DNA from: Clusia tigrina
Lineage: Eukaryota > Arthropoda > Insecta > Diptera > Clusiidae
Assembly (NCBI GenBank): GCA_920105625.2
Contig: OV050032.1
Location: 109,042,542-109,106,541, forward strand
Length of the DNA stretch: 64,000 nt
Direction of reading: 5' to 3'
Positions within the stretch are counted from its first letter, which is position 1, and each line of letters begins with the position of its first letter. Position numbers and translations under genes: made by a program. Below, in pieces: positions 12,928-25,952 of the stretch. Below the pieces are notes generated by a model. It was not told where the DNA came from, did not search any database, and worked only from the letters and a program-made list of their open reading frames with translations.

Positions 12928-13515
12928 TAAAACATCAAATGGCCCTAACTTCTTTACGGTACGTCCTACACCTATCAAAGTTTGCAACATTCAAATGCTT
13001 GTAACTTTTTACTGGAGCTTCATAAAACCTTGAAATTTTGTAACAATAAAGTGCTCGAGCCTCTTGTCAATTTGAGCCATCGCTCAAAGCTATGCTACCC
13101 TAGAGTCCCAAATCAAACACTGATAAAACTTCAAACGCCCCTAACTTCTTTACGGTACGTCCTGCACCTATCAAAGTTTGCAACATACAAATGCTTGTAA
13201 CTTTTTACTGGAGCGTCATAAAACCTTGAAATTTTGTAACAATGAAGTACCAGAGCCTCTTGTCAATTTAAGCTATCGCTCAAAGCTATGCTACCCTTGA
13301 GTCCCAAATCAAACACTGATAAAACTTCAAACGCCCCTAACTTCTATACGGTACGTCCTACACTTATCACAGTTGGCAACATTCAAATGCTTGTAACTTT
13401 TTATTGGAGCGGTATAAAACCTTGAAATTTTGTAACAATGAAGTACCCGAGCCTCTTGTCAATTTAAGCCATCGCTCAAAGCTATGCTACCCTAGAGTCC
13501 CAAATCAAACACTGA
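12928..13515 (+). repeat. Trimer HOR unit of 588 bp, copy 2
   Basis: This is the second copy of the three-monomer block starting at 12340. Copy-specific changes are GGAGCTTCAT and GTGCTCGAG in the first monomer, ACCAGAGCC in the second, and TTTTTATTGGAGC in the third. Confidence 0.8.
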
Positions 13516-13765
13516 TAAAACATCAAATGGCCCTAACTTCTATACGGTACGTCCTACACCTATCAAAGTTTGCAACATACAAATGCTTGTAACTTTTTAC
13601 TGGAGCGTCATAAAACCTTGAAATTTTGTAACAATGAAGTACCCGAGCATCTTGTCAGTTTAAGCCATCGCTCAAAGCTATGCTACCCTTGAGTCCCAAA
13701 TCAAACACTGATAAAACTTCAAATGGCCCTAACTTCTTTACGGTAAGTCCTACTCCTATCAAAGT

Positions 13766-15425
13766 TTGCAACATTCAAATGCTTGTAACTTTTTACTGGA
13801 GCGTCATAAAACCTTGAAATTTTGTAACAATGAAGTACCCGAGCCTCTGGTCAATTTAAGCTATCGCTCAAAGCTATGCTACCCTTGAGTCCCAAATCAA
13901 ACACTGATAAAACTTCAAATGGCCCTAACTTCTTTACGGTACGTCCTACACCTATCAAAGTTTGCAACATACAAATGCTTGTAACTTTTTACTGGAGCGT
14001 CATAAAACCTTGAAATTTTGTAACAAGAAAGTACTCGAGCCTCTTGTCAATTTAAGCCATCACTCAAAGCTATGCTACCCTTGAGTCCCAAATCATACAC
14101 TGATAAAACTTCAAACGCCCCTAACTTCTTTACGGTACGTCCTACACCTATCAAAGTTTGCAACATACAAATGCTTGTAACTTTTTACTGGAGCGTCATA
14201 AAACCTTGAAATTTTGTAACAATGAAGTACCAGAGCCTCTTGTCAATTTAAGCTATCGCTAAAAGCTATTCTACCCTTGAGTCCCAAATCAAACACTGAT
14301 AAAACTTCAAATGGCCCTAATTTCCATACGGTACGTCCTACACTTATCAAAGTTTGCAACATACAAATGCTTGTAGCTTTTTACTGGAGCGTCATAAAAC
14401 CTTGAAATTTTGTAACGATGAAGTACCCGAGCATGTTGTCAATTTAAGCCATCGCTCAAAGCTATGCTACCCTTGAGTCCCAAATCAAACACTGATAAAA
14501 CTTCAAATGGCCCTAACTTCTTTACGGTACGTCCTACACCTTTCAAAGTTTGAAACATACAAATGCTTGTAACTTTTTACTGGAGCGTCATAAAACCTTG
14601 AAATTTTGTAACAATAAAGTACTCGAGCCTCTTGTCAATTTAAGCTATCGCTCAAAACTATGCTACCCTAGAGTCCCAAATCAAACAGTGATAAAACTTC
14701 AAAAGCCCCTAACTTCTTTACGGTACGTCCTACACCTACCAAAGTTGGCAACATACAAATGCTTGTAACCTTTTACTGGAGTGGTATAAAACCTTGAAAT
14801 TTTGTAACAATGAAGTACCCGAGCCTCTTGTCAATTTAAGCCATCGCTCAAAGCTATGCTACCCTAGAGACCCAAATCAAACACTGATAAAACATCAAAT
14901 GGCCCTAACTTCTATACTCTTGTCAATTTAAGCCATCGCTCAAAGCTATGCTTCCCTTGAGACCCAAATCAAACACTGATAAAACTTCAAATGGCCCTAA
15001 CTTCTTTACGGTACGTCCTACACCTACCAAAGTTTGCAACATACAAATGCTTGTAACTTTTTACTGGAGCGTCATAAAACCTTGAAATTTTGTAACAATA
15101 AAGTACTCGAGCCTCTTGTCAATTTAAGCCATCGCTCAAAGCTAGGCTACCCTTGAGTCCCAAATCAAACACTGATAAAACTTCAAATGGCCCTAACTTC
15201 TATACGGTACGTCCTACACCTATCAAAGTTTGCAACATACAAATGTTTGTATCTTTTTACTGGAGCGTCATAAAACCTTGAAATTTTGTAACAATAAAGT
15301 ACTCGAGCCTCTTGCCAATTTAAGCCATCGCTCAAAGCTATGCTACCCTTGTGTCCAAAATCAAACACTGATAAAACTTCAAACGCCCCTAACTTCTATA
15401 CGGTACGTCCTACACCTATCAAAGT
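13766..15425 (+). repeat. 1660-bp HOR unit with half-monomer, copy 1
   Basis: The length equals 8 x 196 + 92. The block contains the 92-bp truncated monomer at 14864. It realigns with 15426 onward at an offset of 1660 bp through private variants such as CCTCTGGTCAATTT (near 13844 and 15504), TTTCCATACGG, CCTTTCAAAGTTTGAAAC, AAAAGCCCC and AGCTAGGCTACC. Confidence 0.88.
14864..14955 (+). repeat. Truncated 92-bp monomer, first occurrence
   Basis: Monomer positions 55-158 (104 bp) are missing. TTCTATAC, ending at 14917, runs directly into TCTTGTCAATTT. The flanking monomers are full length. The deletion removes the AAAGTTTGC anchor, the AT-rich tract, AATAAA and the CTCGAG site. Confidence 0.95.
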
Positions 15426-16817
15426 TGGCAACATTCAAATGCTTGTAACTTTTTACTGGAGCGTCATAAAACCTTGAAATTTTGTAACAATGAAGTACCC
15501 GAGCCTCTGGTCAATTTAAGCTATCGCTCAAAGCTATGCTACCCTTGAGTCCCAAATCAAACACTGATAAAACTTCAAATGGCCCTAACTTCTTTACGGT
15601 ACGTCCTACACCTATCAAAGTTTGCAACATACAAATGCTTGTAACTTTTTACTGGAGCGTCATAAAACCTTGAAATTTTGTAACAAGAAAGTACTCGAGC
15701 CTCTTGTCAATTTAAGCCATCGCTCAAAGCTATGCTACCCTTGAGTCCCAAATCATACACTGATAAAACTTCAAACGCCCCTAACTTCTTTACGGTACGT
15801 CCTACACCTATCAAAGTTTGCAACATACAAATGCTTGTAACTTTTTACTGGAGCGTCATAAAACCTTGAAATTTTGTAACAATGAAGTACCAGAGCCTCT
15901 TGTCAATTTAAGCTATCGCTCAAAGCTATTCTACCCTTGAGTCCCAAATCAAACACTGATAAAACTTCAAATGGCCCTAATTTCCATACGGTACGTCCTA
16001 CACTTATCAAAGTTTGCAACATACAAATGCTTGTAGCTTTTTACTGGAGCGTCATAAAATCTTTAAATTTTGGAACGATGAAGTACCCGAGCATGTTGTC
16101 AATTTAAGCCATCGCTCAAAGCTATGCTACCCTTGATTCCCAAATCAAACACTGATAAAACTTCAAATGGCCCTAACTTCTTTACGGTACGTCCTACACC
16201 TTTCAAAGTTTGAAACATACAAATGCTTGTAACTTTTTACTGGAGCGTCATAAAACCTTGAAATTTTGTAACAATAAAGTACTCGAGCCTCTTGTCAATT
16301 TAAGCTATCGCTCAAAACTATGCTACCCTAGAGTCCCAAATCAAACAGTGATAAAACTTCAAAAGCCCCTAACTTCTTTACGGTACGTCCTACACCTACC
16401 AAAGTTGGCAACATACAAATGCTTGTAACCTTTTACTGGAGTGGTATAAAACCTTGAAATTTTGTAACAATGAAGTACCCGAGCCTCTTGTCAATTTAAG
16501 CCATCGCTCAAAGCTATGCTACCCTAGAGACCCAAATCAAACACTGATAAAACATCAAATGGCCCTAACTTCTATACTCTTGTCAATTTAAGCCATCGCT
16601 CAAAGCTATGCTTCCCTTGAGACCCAAATCAAACACTGATAAAACTTCAAATGGCCCTAACTTCTTTACGGTACGTCCTACACCTACCAAAGTTTGCAAC
16701 ATACAAATGCTTGTAACTTTTTACTGGAGCGTCATAAAACCTTGAAATTTTGTAACAATAAAGTACTCGAGCCTCTTGTCAATTTAAGCCATCGCTCAAA
16801 GCTAGGCTACCCTTGAG
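15426..16817 (+). repeat. 1660-bp HOR unit with half-monomer, copy 2
   Basis: The block matches copy 1 to about 16817, where CCTTGAGACC replaces CCTTGAGTCC. From there one monomer (16621-16816) is repeated again before the sequence rejoins copy 1, so this copy carries an extra monomer. It also has its own changes near 16060 (AAATCTTTAAATTTTGGAAC). Confidence 0.86.
16524..16615 (+). repeat. Truncated 92-bp monomer, second occurrence
   Basis: It has the same 104-bp deletion with an identical junction at 16577/16578, exactly 1660 bp downstream of the first. Its presence in both copies shows that the deletion happened before the 1660-bp block was duplicated. Confidence 0.95.
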
Positions 16818-18966
16818 ACCCAAATCAAACACTGATAAAACTTCAAATGGCCCTAACTTCTTTACGGTACGTCCTACACCTACCAAAGTTTGCAACATAC
16901 AAATGCTTGTAACTTTTTACTGGAGCGTCATAAAACATTGAAATTTTGTAACAATAAAGTACTCGAGCCTCTTGTCAATTTAAGCCATCGCTCAAAGCTA
17001 GGCTACCCTTGAGTCCCAAATCAAACACTGATAAAACTTCAAATGGCCCTAACTTCTATACGGTACGTCCTACACCTATCAAAGTTTGCAACATACAAAT
17101 GCTTGTAACTTTTTACTGGAGCGTCATAAAACCTTGAAATTTTGTAACAAGGAAGTACCCGAGCCTCTTGTCAATTTAAGTCATCGCTCAAAGCTATGCT
17201 ACCTTAGAGTCCCAAATCAAACACTGATAAAACTACAAACGCCCCTAACTTCTTTACGGTACGTCCTACACCTATCAAAGTTTGCAACATACAAATGCTT
17301 GTAACTTTTTACTGGAGCGTCATAAAACCTTGAAATTTTGTAACAATAAAGTACTGGAGCCTCTTGTCAATTTAAGCCATCGCTCAAAGCTATGCTACCC
17401 TAGAGTCCCAAATCAAACACTGATAAAACTTCAAACGCCCCTAACTTCTTTGCGGTACGTCCTACACCTATCAAAGTTTGCAACATACAAATGCTTGTAA
17501 CTTTTTACTGGAGCGTCATAAAACCTTGAAATTTTGTAAAAATGAAGTACTCGAGCCTTTTGTCAATTTAAGCCATCGCTTAAAGCTATGCTACCCTTGA
17601 GTCCCAAATCAAACACTGATAAAGCTTCAAATGGCCCTAACTTCTATACGGTACGTCCTACACCTATCAAAGTTGGCAACATACAAATGCTTGTAACTTT
17701 TTACTGGAGCGTCATCAAACCTTGAAATTTTGTAACAAGGAAGTACCCGAGCCTCTTGTCAATTTAAGCTATCGCTCAAAGCTATGCTACCCTTGAGTCC
17801 CAAATCAAACAGTGATAAAACTTCAAATGGCCCTAACTTCTATACGGTACGTCCTACACCTATCAAAGTTTGCAGCATACAAATGCTGGTAACTTTTTAC
17901 TGGAGCGTCATAAAACCTTGAAATTTTGTAACAATAAAGTACTCGAGCCTCTTGTCAATTTAAGCTATCGCTCAAAACTATGCTACCCTAGAGTCCCAAA
18001 TCAAACACTGATAAAACTTCATATGGCCCTAACTTCTATACGGTACGTCCTACACCTATCAAAGTTTGCAACATACAAATGCTTGTAACTTTTTACTGGA
18101 GCGTCATAAAACCTTGAAGTTTTGTAACAATAAAGTACTCGAGCATCTTGTCAATTTAAGTTATCGCTCAAAGCTATGCTACCCTTGAGTCCCAAATCAA
18201 ACACTGATAAAACTTCAAACGCCCCTAACTTCTATACGGTACGTCCACACCTATCAAAGTTTGCAACATACAAATGCTTGTAACTTTTTACTGGAGCGTC
18301 ATAAAACCTTGAAATTTTGTAACAATGAAGTACTCGAGCCTCTTGTCAATTTAAGCCATCGCTCAAAGCTATGCTACGCTTGAGTCCCAAATCAAATACT
18401 GATAAAACTTCAAACGCCCCTAACTTCCTTACAGTACGTCCTACACATATCAAAGTTTGCAACATACAAATTCTTGTAACTTTTTACTGGAGCGTCATAA
18501 AAGCTTGAAATTTTGTAACAATAAAGTACCCGAGCCTCTTATCAATTTAAGCCATCGCTCAAAGCTATGCTACCCTTGAGTCCCAAATCAAACACTGATA
18601 AATCTTCAAACGCCCCTAACTTCTTTACGGTACGTCCTACACCTATCAAAGTTTGCAACATACAAATGCTTGTAACTTTTTACTGGAGCGTCATAAAACC
18701 TTGAAATTTTGTAACAATGAAGTACTCGAGCCTCTTGTCAATTTAAGCCATCTTTCAAAGCTATGATACGCTTGAGTCCCAAATCAAACACTGATAAATC
18801 TTCAAACGCCCCTAACTTCCTTACGGTACGTCCTACACCTATCAAAGTTTGCAACATACAAATGCTTGTAACTTTTTACTGGAGCGTCATAAAACCTTGA
18901 AATTTTGTAACAATAAAGTACCCGAGCCTCTTGTCAATTTAAGCCATCGCTCAAAGCTATGTTACC

Positions 18967-19163
18967 CTTGAGCCCCCAAATCAAACACTGATAAAACTTC
19001 TAGCGCCCCTAACTTCTTTACGGTGCGTCCTACACCTATCAAAGTTTGCAACATACAAATGCTTGTAACTTTTTACTGGAGCGTCATAAAAGCTTGAAAT
19101 TTTGTAACAATAAAGTACTCGAGCCTCTTGTCAATTTAAGTTATCGCTCAAAACTATGCTACC
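18967..19163 (+). repeat. 197-bp marker monomer (AGCCCCC), occurrence 1
   Basis: TTGAGCCCCCAAATC has one base more than TTGAGTCCCAAATC. It is linked to ACTTCTAGCGCCCC and is preceded by GCTATGTTACC. This copy also has GGTGCGTCC. Confidence 0.88.
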
Positions 19164-21907
19164 CTAGAGTCCCAAATCAAACATTGATAAAACTTCAAAC
19201 GCCCCTAACTTCTTTACGGTACGTCCTACACCTATCAAAGTTTGCAACATACAAATGCTTGTAACTTTTTACTGGAGCGTCATAAAACCTTGAAATTTTG
19301 TAACAATAAAGTACTCGATGCTCTTGTCAATTTAAGCCATCGCTCAAAGCTGTGCTACCCTAGAGTCCCAAATCAAACACTGATAAAACTTCAAACGCCC
19401 CTAACTTCTTTACGGTACGTCCTACACCTATCAAAGTTTGCAACATACAAATGCTTGTAACTTTTTACTGGAGCGTCATAAAACCTTGAAATTTTGTAAC
19501 AATGAAGTACCCGAGCATCTTGTCAATTTAAGCTATCCCTCAAAACTATGCTAACCTAGAGTCCCAAATCAAACACTGATAAAACTTCAAATGGCACTAA
19601 CTTCTTTACGGTACGTCCTACACCTATCAAAGTTTGCAACATACAAATGCTTGTAACTTTTTACTGGAGCGTCATAAAACCTTGAAGTTTTGTAACAATA
19701 AAGTACTCGAGCATCTTGTCAATTTAAGCCATCGCTCAAAGCTATGCTACCCTAGAGTCCCAAATCAAACACTAATAAAACTTCAAACGCCCCTAACTTC
19801 TATACGGTACGTCCTACACCTATCAAAGTTTGCAACATACAAATGCTTGTAACTTTTTACTGGAGCGTCATAAAACCTTGAAATTTTGTAACAATAAAGT
19901 ACTCGAGCCTCTTGTCAATTTAAGCCATCGCTCAAAGCTATGCTACCCTAGAGTCCCAAATCAAACACTGAGAAAACTTCAAACGCCCCTAACTTCTTTA
20001 CGGTACGTCCTACACCTATCAAAGTTGGCAACATACAAATGCTTGTAACTTTTTACTGGAGCGTCATAAAACCTTGAAATTTTGTAACAATAAAGTACTC
20101 GAGCCTCTTGTCAATTTAAGCCATCGCTCAAAGCTATGCTACCCTAGAGTCCCAAATCAAACACTGAGAAAACTTCAAACGCCCCTAACTTCTTTACGGT
20201 ACGTCCTACACCTATCAAAGTTGGCAACATACAAATGCTTGTAACTTTTTACTAGAGCGTCATAAAAATTTGAAATTTTGTAACAATAAAGTACTCGAGC
20301 CTCTTGTCAATTTAAGTTATCGCTCAAAGCTATGCTACCCTTGAGTCCCAAATCAAACACTGATAAAACTTCAAACGCCCCTAACTTCTTTACGGTACGT
20401 CCTACACCTATCAAAGTTTCCAACATACAAATGCTTGTAACTTTTTACTGGAGCGTCATAAAACCTTGAAATTTTGTAACAATAAAGTACTCGATGCTCT
20501 TGTCAATTTAAGCCATCGCTCAAAGCTGTGCTACCCTAGAGTCCCAAATCAAACACTGATAAAACTTCAAACGCCCCTAACTTCTTTACGGTACGTCCTA
20601 CACCTATCAAAGTTTGCAACATACAAATGCTTGTAACTTTTTACTGGAGCGTCATAAAACTTTGAAATTTTGTAACAATAAAGTACCCGAGCCTCTTGTC
20701 AATTTAAGGTATCGCTCAAAGCTATGCTACCCTAGAGTCCCAAATCAAACACTGATAAAACTTCAAATGGCCCTAACTTCTATACGGTACGTCCTACACC
20801 TATCAAAGTTTGCAACATACAAATGCTTGTAACTTTTTACTGGAGCGTCATAAAACCTTGAAATTTTGTAACAATAAAGTACTCGAGCCTCTTGTCAATT
20901 TAAGCCATCGCTCAAAGCTATGCTACCCTAGAGTCCCAAATCAAACACTGAGAAAACTTCAAACGCCCCTAACTTCTTTACGGTACGTCCTACACCTATC
21001 AAAGTTGGCAACATACAAATGCTTGTAACTTTTTACTAGAGCGTCATAAAAATTTGAAATTTTGTAACAATAAAGTACTCGAGCCTCTTGTCAATTTAAG
21101 TTATCGCTCAAAGCTATGCTACCCTTGAGTTCCAAATCAAACATTGATAAAACTTCAAACGCCCCTAACTTCTTTACGGTACGTCCTACACCTATCAAAG
21201 TTTCCAACATACAAATGCTTGTAACTTTTTACTGGAGCGTCATAAAACCTTGAAATTTTGTAACAATAAAGTACTCGATGCTCTTGTCAATTTAAGCCAT
21301 CGCTCAAAGCTGTGCTACCCTAGAGTCCCAAATCAAACACTGATAAAACTTCAAACGCCCCTAACTTCTATACGGTACGTCCTACACCTATCAAAGTTTG
21401 CAACATACAAATGCTTGTAACTTTTTACTGGAGCGTCATAAAACTTTGAAATTTTGTAACAATAAAGTACCCGAGCCTCTTGTCAATTTAAGGTATCGCT
21501 CAAAGCTATGCTACCCTAGAGTCCCAAATCAAACACTGATAAAACTTCAAATGGCCCTAACTTCTATACGGTACGTCCTACAGCTATCAAAGTTTGCAAC
21601 ATACAGATGCTTGTAACTTTTTACTGGAGCGTCATAAAACCTTGAAATTTTGTAACAATAAAGTACTTGAGCTTCTTGTCAATTTAAGCCATCGCTCAAA
21701 GCTATGCTACCCTTTAGTCCCAAATCAAACAGTGATAAAACTTCAAACGCCCCTAACTTCTTTACTATACGTCTTACACCTATCAAAGTTTGCAACATAC
21801 AAATGCTTGTAACTTTTTACTGGAGCGTCATAAAACCTTGAAATTTTGTAACAATAAAGTACCCGAGCCTCTTGTCAATTTAAGCCATCGCTCAAAGCTA
21901 TGTTACC

Positions 21908-22104
21908 CTTGAGCCCCCAAATCAAACACTGATAAAACTTCTAGCGCCCCTAACTTCTTTACGGTACGTCCTACACCTATCAAAGTTTGCAACATACAAA
22001 TGCTTGTAACTTTTTACTGGAGCGTCATAAAACCTTGAAATTTTGTAACAATAAAGTACTCGAGCCTCTTGTCAATTTAAGTTATCGCTCAAAGCTATGC
22101 TACC
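21908..22104 (+). repeat. 197-bp marker monomer (AGCCCCC), occurrence 2
   Basis: It has the same insertion and linked ACTTCTAGCGCC, and lies 15 monomers plus 1 bp after occurrence 1. Confidence 0.9.
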
Positions 22105-23599
22105 CTTGAGTCCCAAATCAAACATTGATAAAACTTCAAACGCCCCTAACTTCTTTACGGTACGTCCTACACCTATCAAAGTTTGCAACATACAAATGCT
22201 TGTAACTTTTTACTGGAGCGTCATAAAACCTTGAAATTTTGTAACAATAAAGTACTCGAGCCTCTTGTCAATTTAAGCCATCGCTCAAAGCTATGCTACC
22301 CTAGAGTCCCAAATCAAACACTGAGAAAACTTCAAACGCCCCTAACTTCTTTACGGTACGTCCTACACCTATCAAAGTTGGCAACATACAAATGCTTGTA
22401 ACTTTTTACTAGAGCGTCATAAAAATTTGAAATTTTGTAACAATAAAGTACTCGAGCCTCTTGTCAATTTAAGTTATCGCTCAAAGCTATGCTACCCTTG
22501 AGTTCCAAATCAAACACTGATAAAACTTCAAACGCCCCTAACTTCTTTACGGTACGTCCTACACCTATCAAAGTTGGCAACATTCAAATGCTTGTAACTT
22601 TTTACTGGAGCGTCATAAAACCTTGAAATTTTGTAACAATAAAGTACTCGATGCTCTTGTCAATTTAAGCCATCGCTCAAAGCTGTGCTACCCTAGAGTC
22701 CCAAATCAAACACTGATAAAACTTCAAACGCCCCTAACTTCTTTACGGTACGTCCTACACCTATCAAAGTTTGCAACATACAAATGCTTGTAACTTTTTA
22801 CTGGAGCGTCATAAAACTTTGAAATTTTGTAACAATAAAGTACCCGAGCCTCTTGTCAATTTAAGGTATCGCTCAAAGCTATGCTACCCTAGAGTCCCAA
22901 ATCAAACACTGATAAAACTTCAAATGGCCCTAACTTCTATACGGTATGTCCTACACCTATCAAAGTTTGCAACATACAAATGCTTGTAACTTTTTACTGG
23001 AGCGTCATAAAACCTTGAAATTTTGTAACAATAAAGTACTCGAGCCTCTTGTCAATTTAAGCCATCGCTCAAAGCTATGCTACCCTAGAGTCCCAAATCA
23101 AACACTGAGAAAACTTCAAACGCCCCTAACTTCTTTACGGTACGTCCTACACCTATCAAAGTTGGCAACATACAAATGCTTGTAACTTTTTACTAGAGCG
23201 TCATAAAAATTTGAAATTTTGTAACAATAAAGTACTCGAGCCTCTTGTCAATTTAAGTTATCGCTCAAAGCTATGCTACCCTTGAGTTCCAAATCAAACA
23301 CTGATAAAACTTCAAACGCCCCTAACTTCGTTACGGTACGTCCTACACCTATCAAAGTTTCCAACATACAAATGCTTGTAACTTTTTACTGGAGCGTCAT
23401 AAAACCTTGAAATTTTGTAACAATAAAGTACTCGAGCTTCTTGTCAATTTAAGCCATCGCTCAAAGCTATGCTACCCTTTAGTCCCAAATCAAACACTGA
23501 TAAAACTTCAAACGCCCCTAACTTCTTTACTATACGTCTTACACCTATCAAAGTTTGCAACATACAAATGCTTGTAACTTTTTACTGGAGCGTCATAAA

Positions 23600-25952
23600 A
23601 CCTTGAAATTTTGTAACAATAAAGTACCCGAGCCTCTTGTCAATTTAAGCCATCGCTCAAAGCTATGTTACCCTTGAGCCCCCAAATAAAACACTGATAA
23701 AACTTCTAGCGCCCCTAACTTCTTTACGGTACGTCCTACACCTATCAAAGTTTGCAACATACAAATGCTTGTAACTTTTTACTGGAGCGTCATAAAAGCT
23801 TGAAATTTTGTAACAATAAAGTACTCGAGCCTCTTGTCAATTTAAGTTATCGCTCAAAGCTATGCTACCCTTGAGTCCCAAATCAAACATTGATAAAACT
23901 TCAAACGCCCCTAACTTCTTTACGGTACGTCCTACACCTATCAAAGTTTGCAACATACAAATGCTTGTAACTTTTTACTGGAGCGTCATAAAACCTTGAA
24001 ATTTTGTAACAATAAAGTACTCGATGCTCTTGTCAATTTAAGCCATCGCTCAAAGCTGTGCTACCCTAGAGTCCCAAATCAAACACTGATAAAACTTCAA
24101 ACGCCCCTAACTTCTTTACGGTACGTCCTACACCTATCAAAGTTTGCAACATACAAATGCTTGTAACTTTTTACTGGAGCGTCATAAAACCTTGAAATTT
24201 TGTAACAATGAAGTACCCGAGCATCTTGTCAATTTAAGCTATCCCTCAAAACTATGCTAACCTAGAGTCCCAAATCAAACACTGATAAAACTTCAAATGG
24301 CACTAACTTCTTTACGGTACGTCCTACACCTATCAAAGTTTGCAACATACAAATGCTTGTAACTTTTTACTGGAGCGTCATAAAACCTTGAAGTTTTGTA
24401 ACAATAAAGTACTCGAGCATCTTGTCAATTTAAGCCATCGCTCAAAGCTATGCTACCCTAGAGTCCCAAATCAAACACTAATAAAACTTCAAACGCCCCT
24501 AACTTCTATACGGTACGTCCTACACCTATCAAAGTTTGCAACATACAAATGCTTGTAACTTTTTACTGGAGCGTCATAAAACCTTGAAATTTTGTAACAA
24601 TAAAGTACTCGAGCCTCTTGTCAATTTAAGCCATCGCTCAAAGCTATGCTACCCTAGAGTCCCAAATCAAACACTGAGAAAACTTCAAACGCCCCTAACT
24701 TCTTTACGGTACGTCCTACACCTATCAAAGTTGGCAACATACAAATGCTTGTAACTTTTTACTAGAGCGTCATAAAAATTTGAAATTTTGTAACAATAAA
24801 GTACTCGAGCCTCTTGTCAATTTAAGTTATCGCTCAAAGCTATGCTACCCTTGAGTTCCAAATCAAACACTGATAAAACTTCAAACGCCCCTAACTTATT
24901 TACGGTACGTCCTACACCTATCAAAGTTTCCAACATACAAATGCTTGTAACTTTTTACTGGAGCGTCATAAAACCTTGAAATTTTGTAACAATAAAGTAC
25001 TCGATGCTCTTGTCAATTTAAGCCATCGCTCAAAGCTGTGCTACCCTAGAGTCCCAAATCAAACACTGATAAAACTTCAAACGCCCCTAACTTCTTTACG
25101 GTACGTCCTACACCTATCAAAGTTTGCAACATACAAATGCTTGTAACTTTTTACTGGAGCGTCATAAAACTTTGAAATTTTGTAACAATAAAGTACCCGA
25201 GCCTCTTGTCAATTTAAGGTATCGCTCAAAGCTATGCTACCCTAGAGTCCCAAATCAAACACTGATAAAACTTCAAATGGCCCTAACTTCTATACGGTAC
25301 GTCCTACACCTATCAAAGTTTGCAACATACAAATGCTTGTAACTTTTTACTGGAGCGTCATAAAACCTTGAAATTTTGTAACAATAAAGTACTCGAGCTT
25401 CTTGTCAATTTAAGCCATCGCTCAAAGCTATGCTACCCTTTAGTCCCAAATCAAACACTGATAAAACTTCAAACGCCCCTAACTTCTTTACTATACGTCT
25501 TACACCTATCAAAGTTTGCAACATACAAATGCTTGTAACTTTTTACTGGAGCGTCATAAAACCTTGAAATTTTGTAACAATAAAGTACCCGAGCCTCTTG
25601 TCAATTTAAGGTATCGCTCAAAGCTATGCTACCCTAGAGTCCCAAATCAAACACTGATAAAACTTCAAATGGCCCTAACTTCTATACGGTACGTCCTACA
25701 CCTATCAAAGTTTGCAACATACAAATGCTTGTAACTTTTTACTGGAGCGTCATAAAACCTTGAAATTTTGTAATAATAAAGTACTCGATGCTCTTGTCAA
25801 TTTAAGCCATCGCTCAAAGCTGTGCTACCCTAGAGTCCCAAATCAAACACTGATAAAGCTTCAAACGCCCCTAACTTCTTTACGGTACGTCCTACACCTA
25901 TCAAAGTTTGCAACATACAAATGCTTGTAACTTTTTACTGGAGCGTCATAAA
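23600..25952 (+). repeat. 12-monomer HOR unit of 2353 bp, copy 1
   Basis: The block realigns at 2353 bp (12 x 196 + 1). The extra base is the additional C in the AGCCCCC monomer. Sister monomers at 23948/26301, 24340/26693, 24536/26889, 25124/27477, 25320/27673 and 25516/27869 have the same private variants. The two copies look nearly identical, with only isolated differences, such as CTTATTTACGG near 24897 in this copy. Confidence 0.88.
23673..23869 (+). repeat. 197-bp marker monomer (AGCCCCC), occurrence 3
   Basis: It has the same insertion, with a private CCAAATAAAACACTG change. It lies 9 monomers plus 1 bp after occurrence 2 and forms part of copy 1 of the 2353-bp unit. Confidence 0.9.

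Larger units (their letters stand above)
17013..23599 (+). repeat. Shuffled relatives of the 12-monomer HOR
   Basis: The monomer classes of the 2353-bp unit appear here in changed order and number. Markers are CTCGATGCTCTTG (near 19315, 20491, 21276 and 22649), AAGGTATCGC, CACTGAGAAAACTTC, ACTAGAGCGTC with AAAAATTTG, and the 197-bp AGCCCCC monomers. Distances between sister monomers are whole multiples of 196 bp, plus 1 when an AGCCCCC monomer lies between. The left part (17.0-18.9 kb) is less ordered and has a balanced pair of indels: one base lost near 18246 (CGTCCACACC) and one gained at the 18967 monomer. Confidence 0.72.

Noticed and set aside
14864..14955. Possible insertion site of a mobile element at the truncated monomers
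   Set aside because: No inserted sequence or target duplication is present. The junction is a simple deletion of 104 bp inside one monomer.
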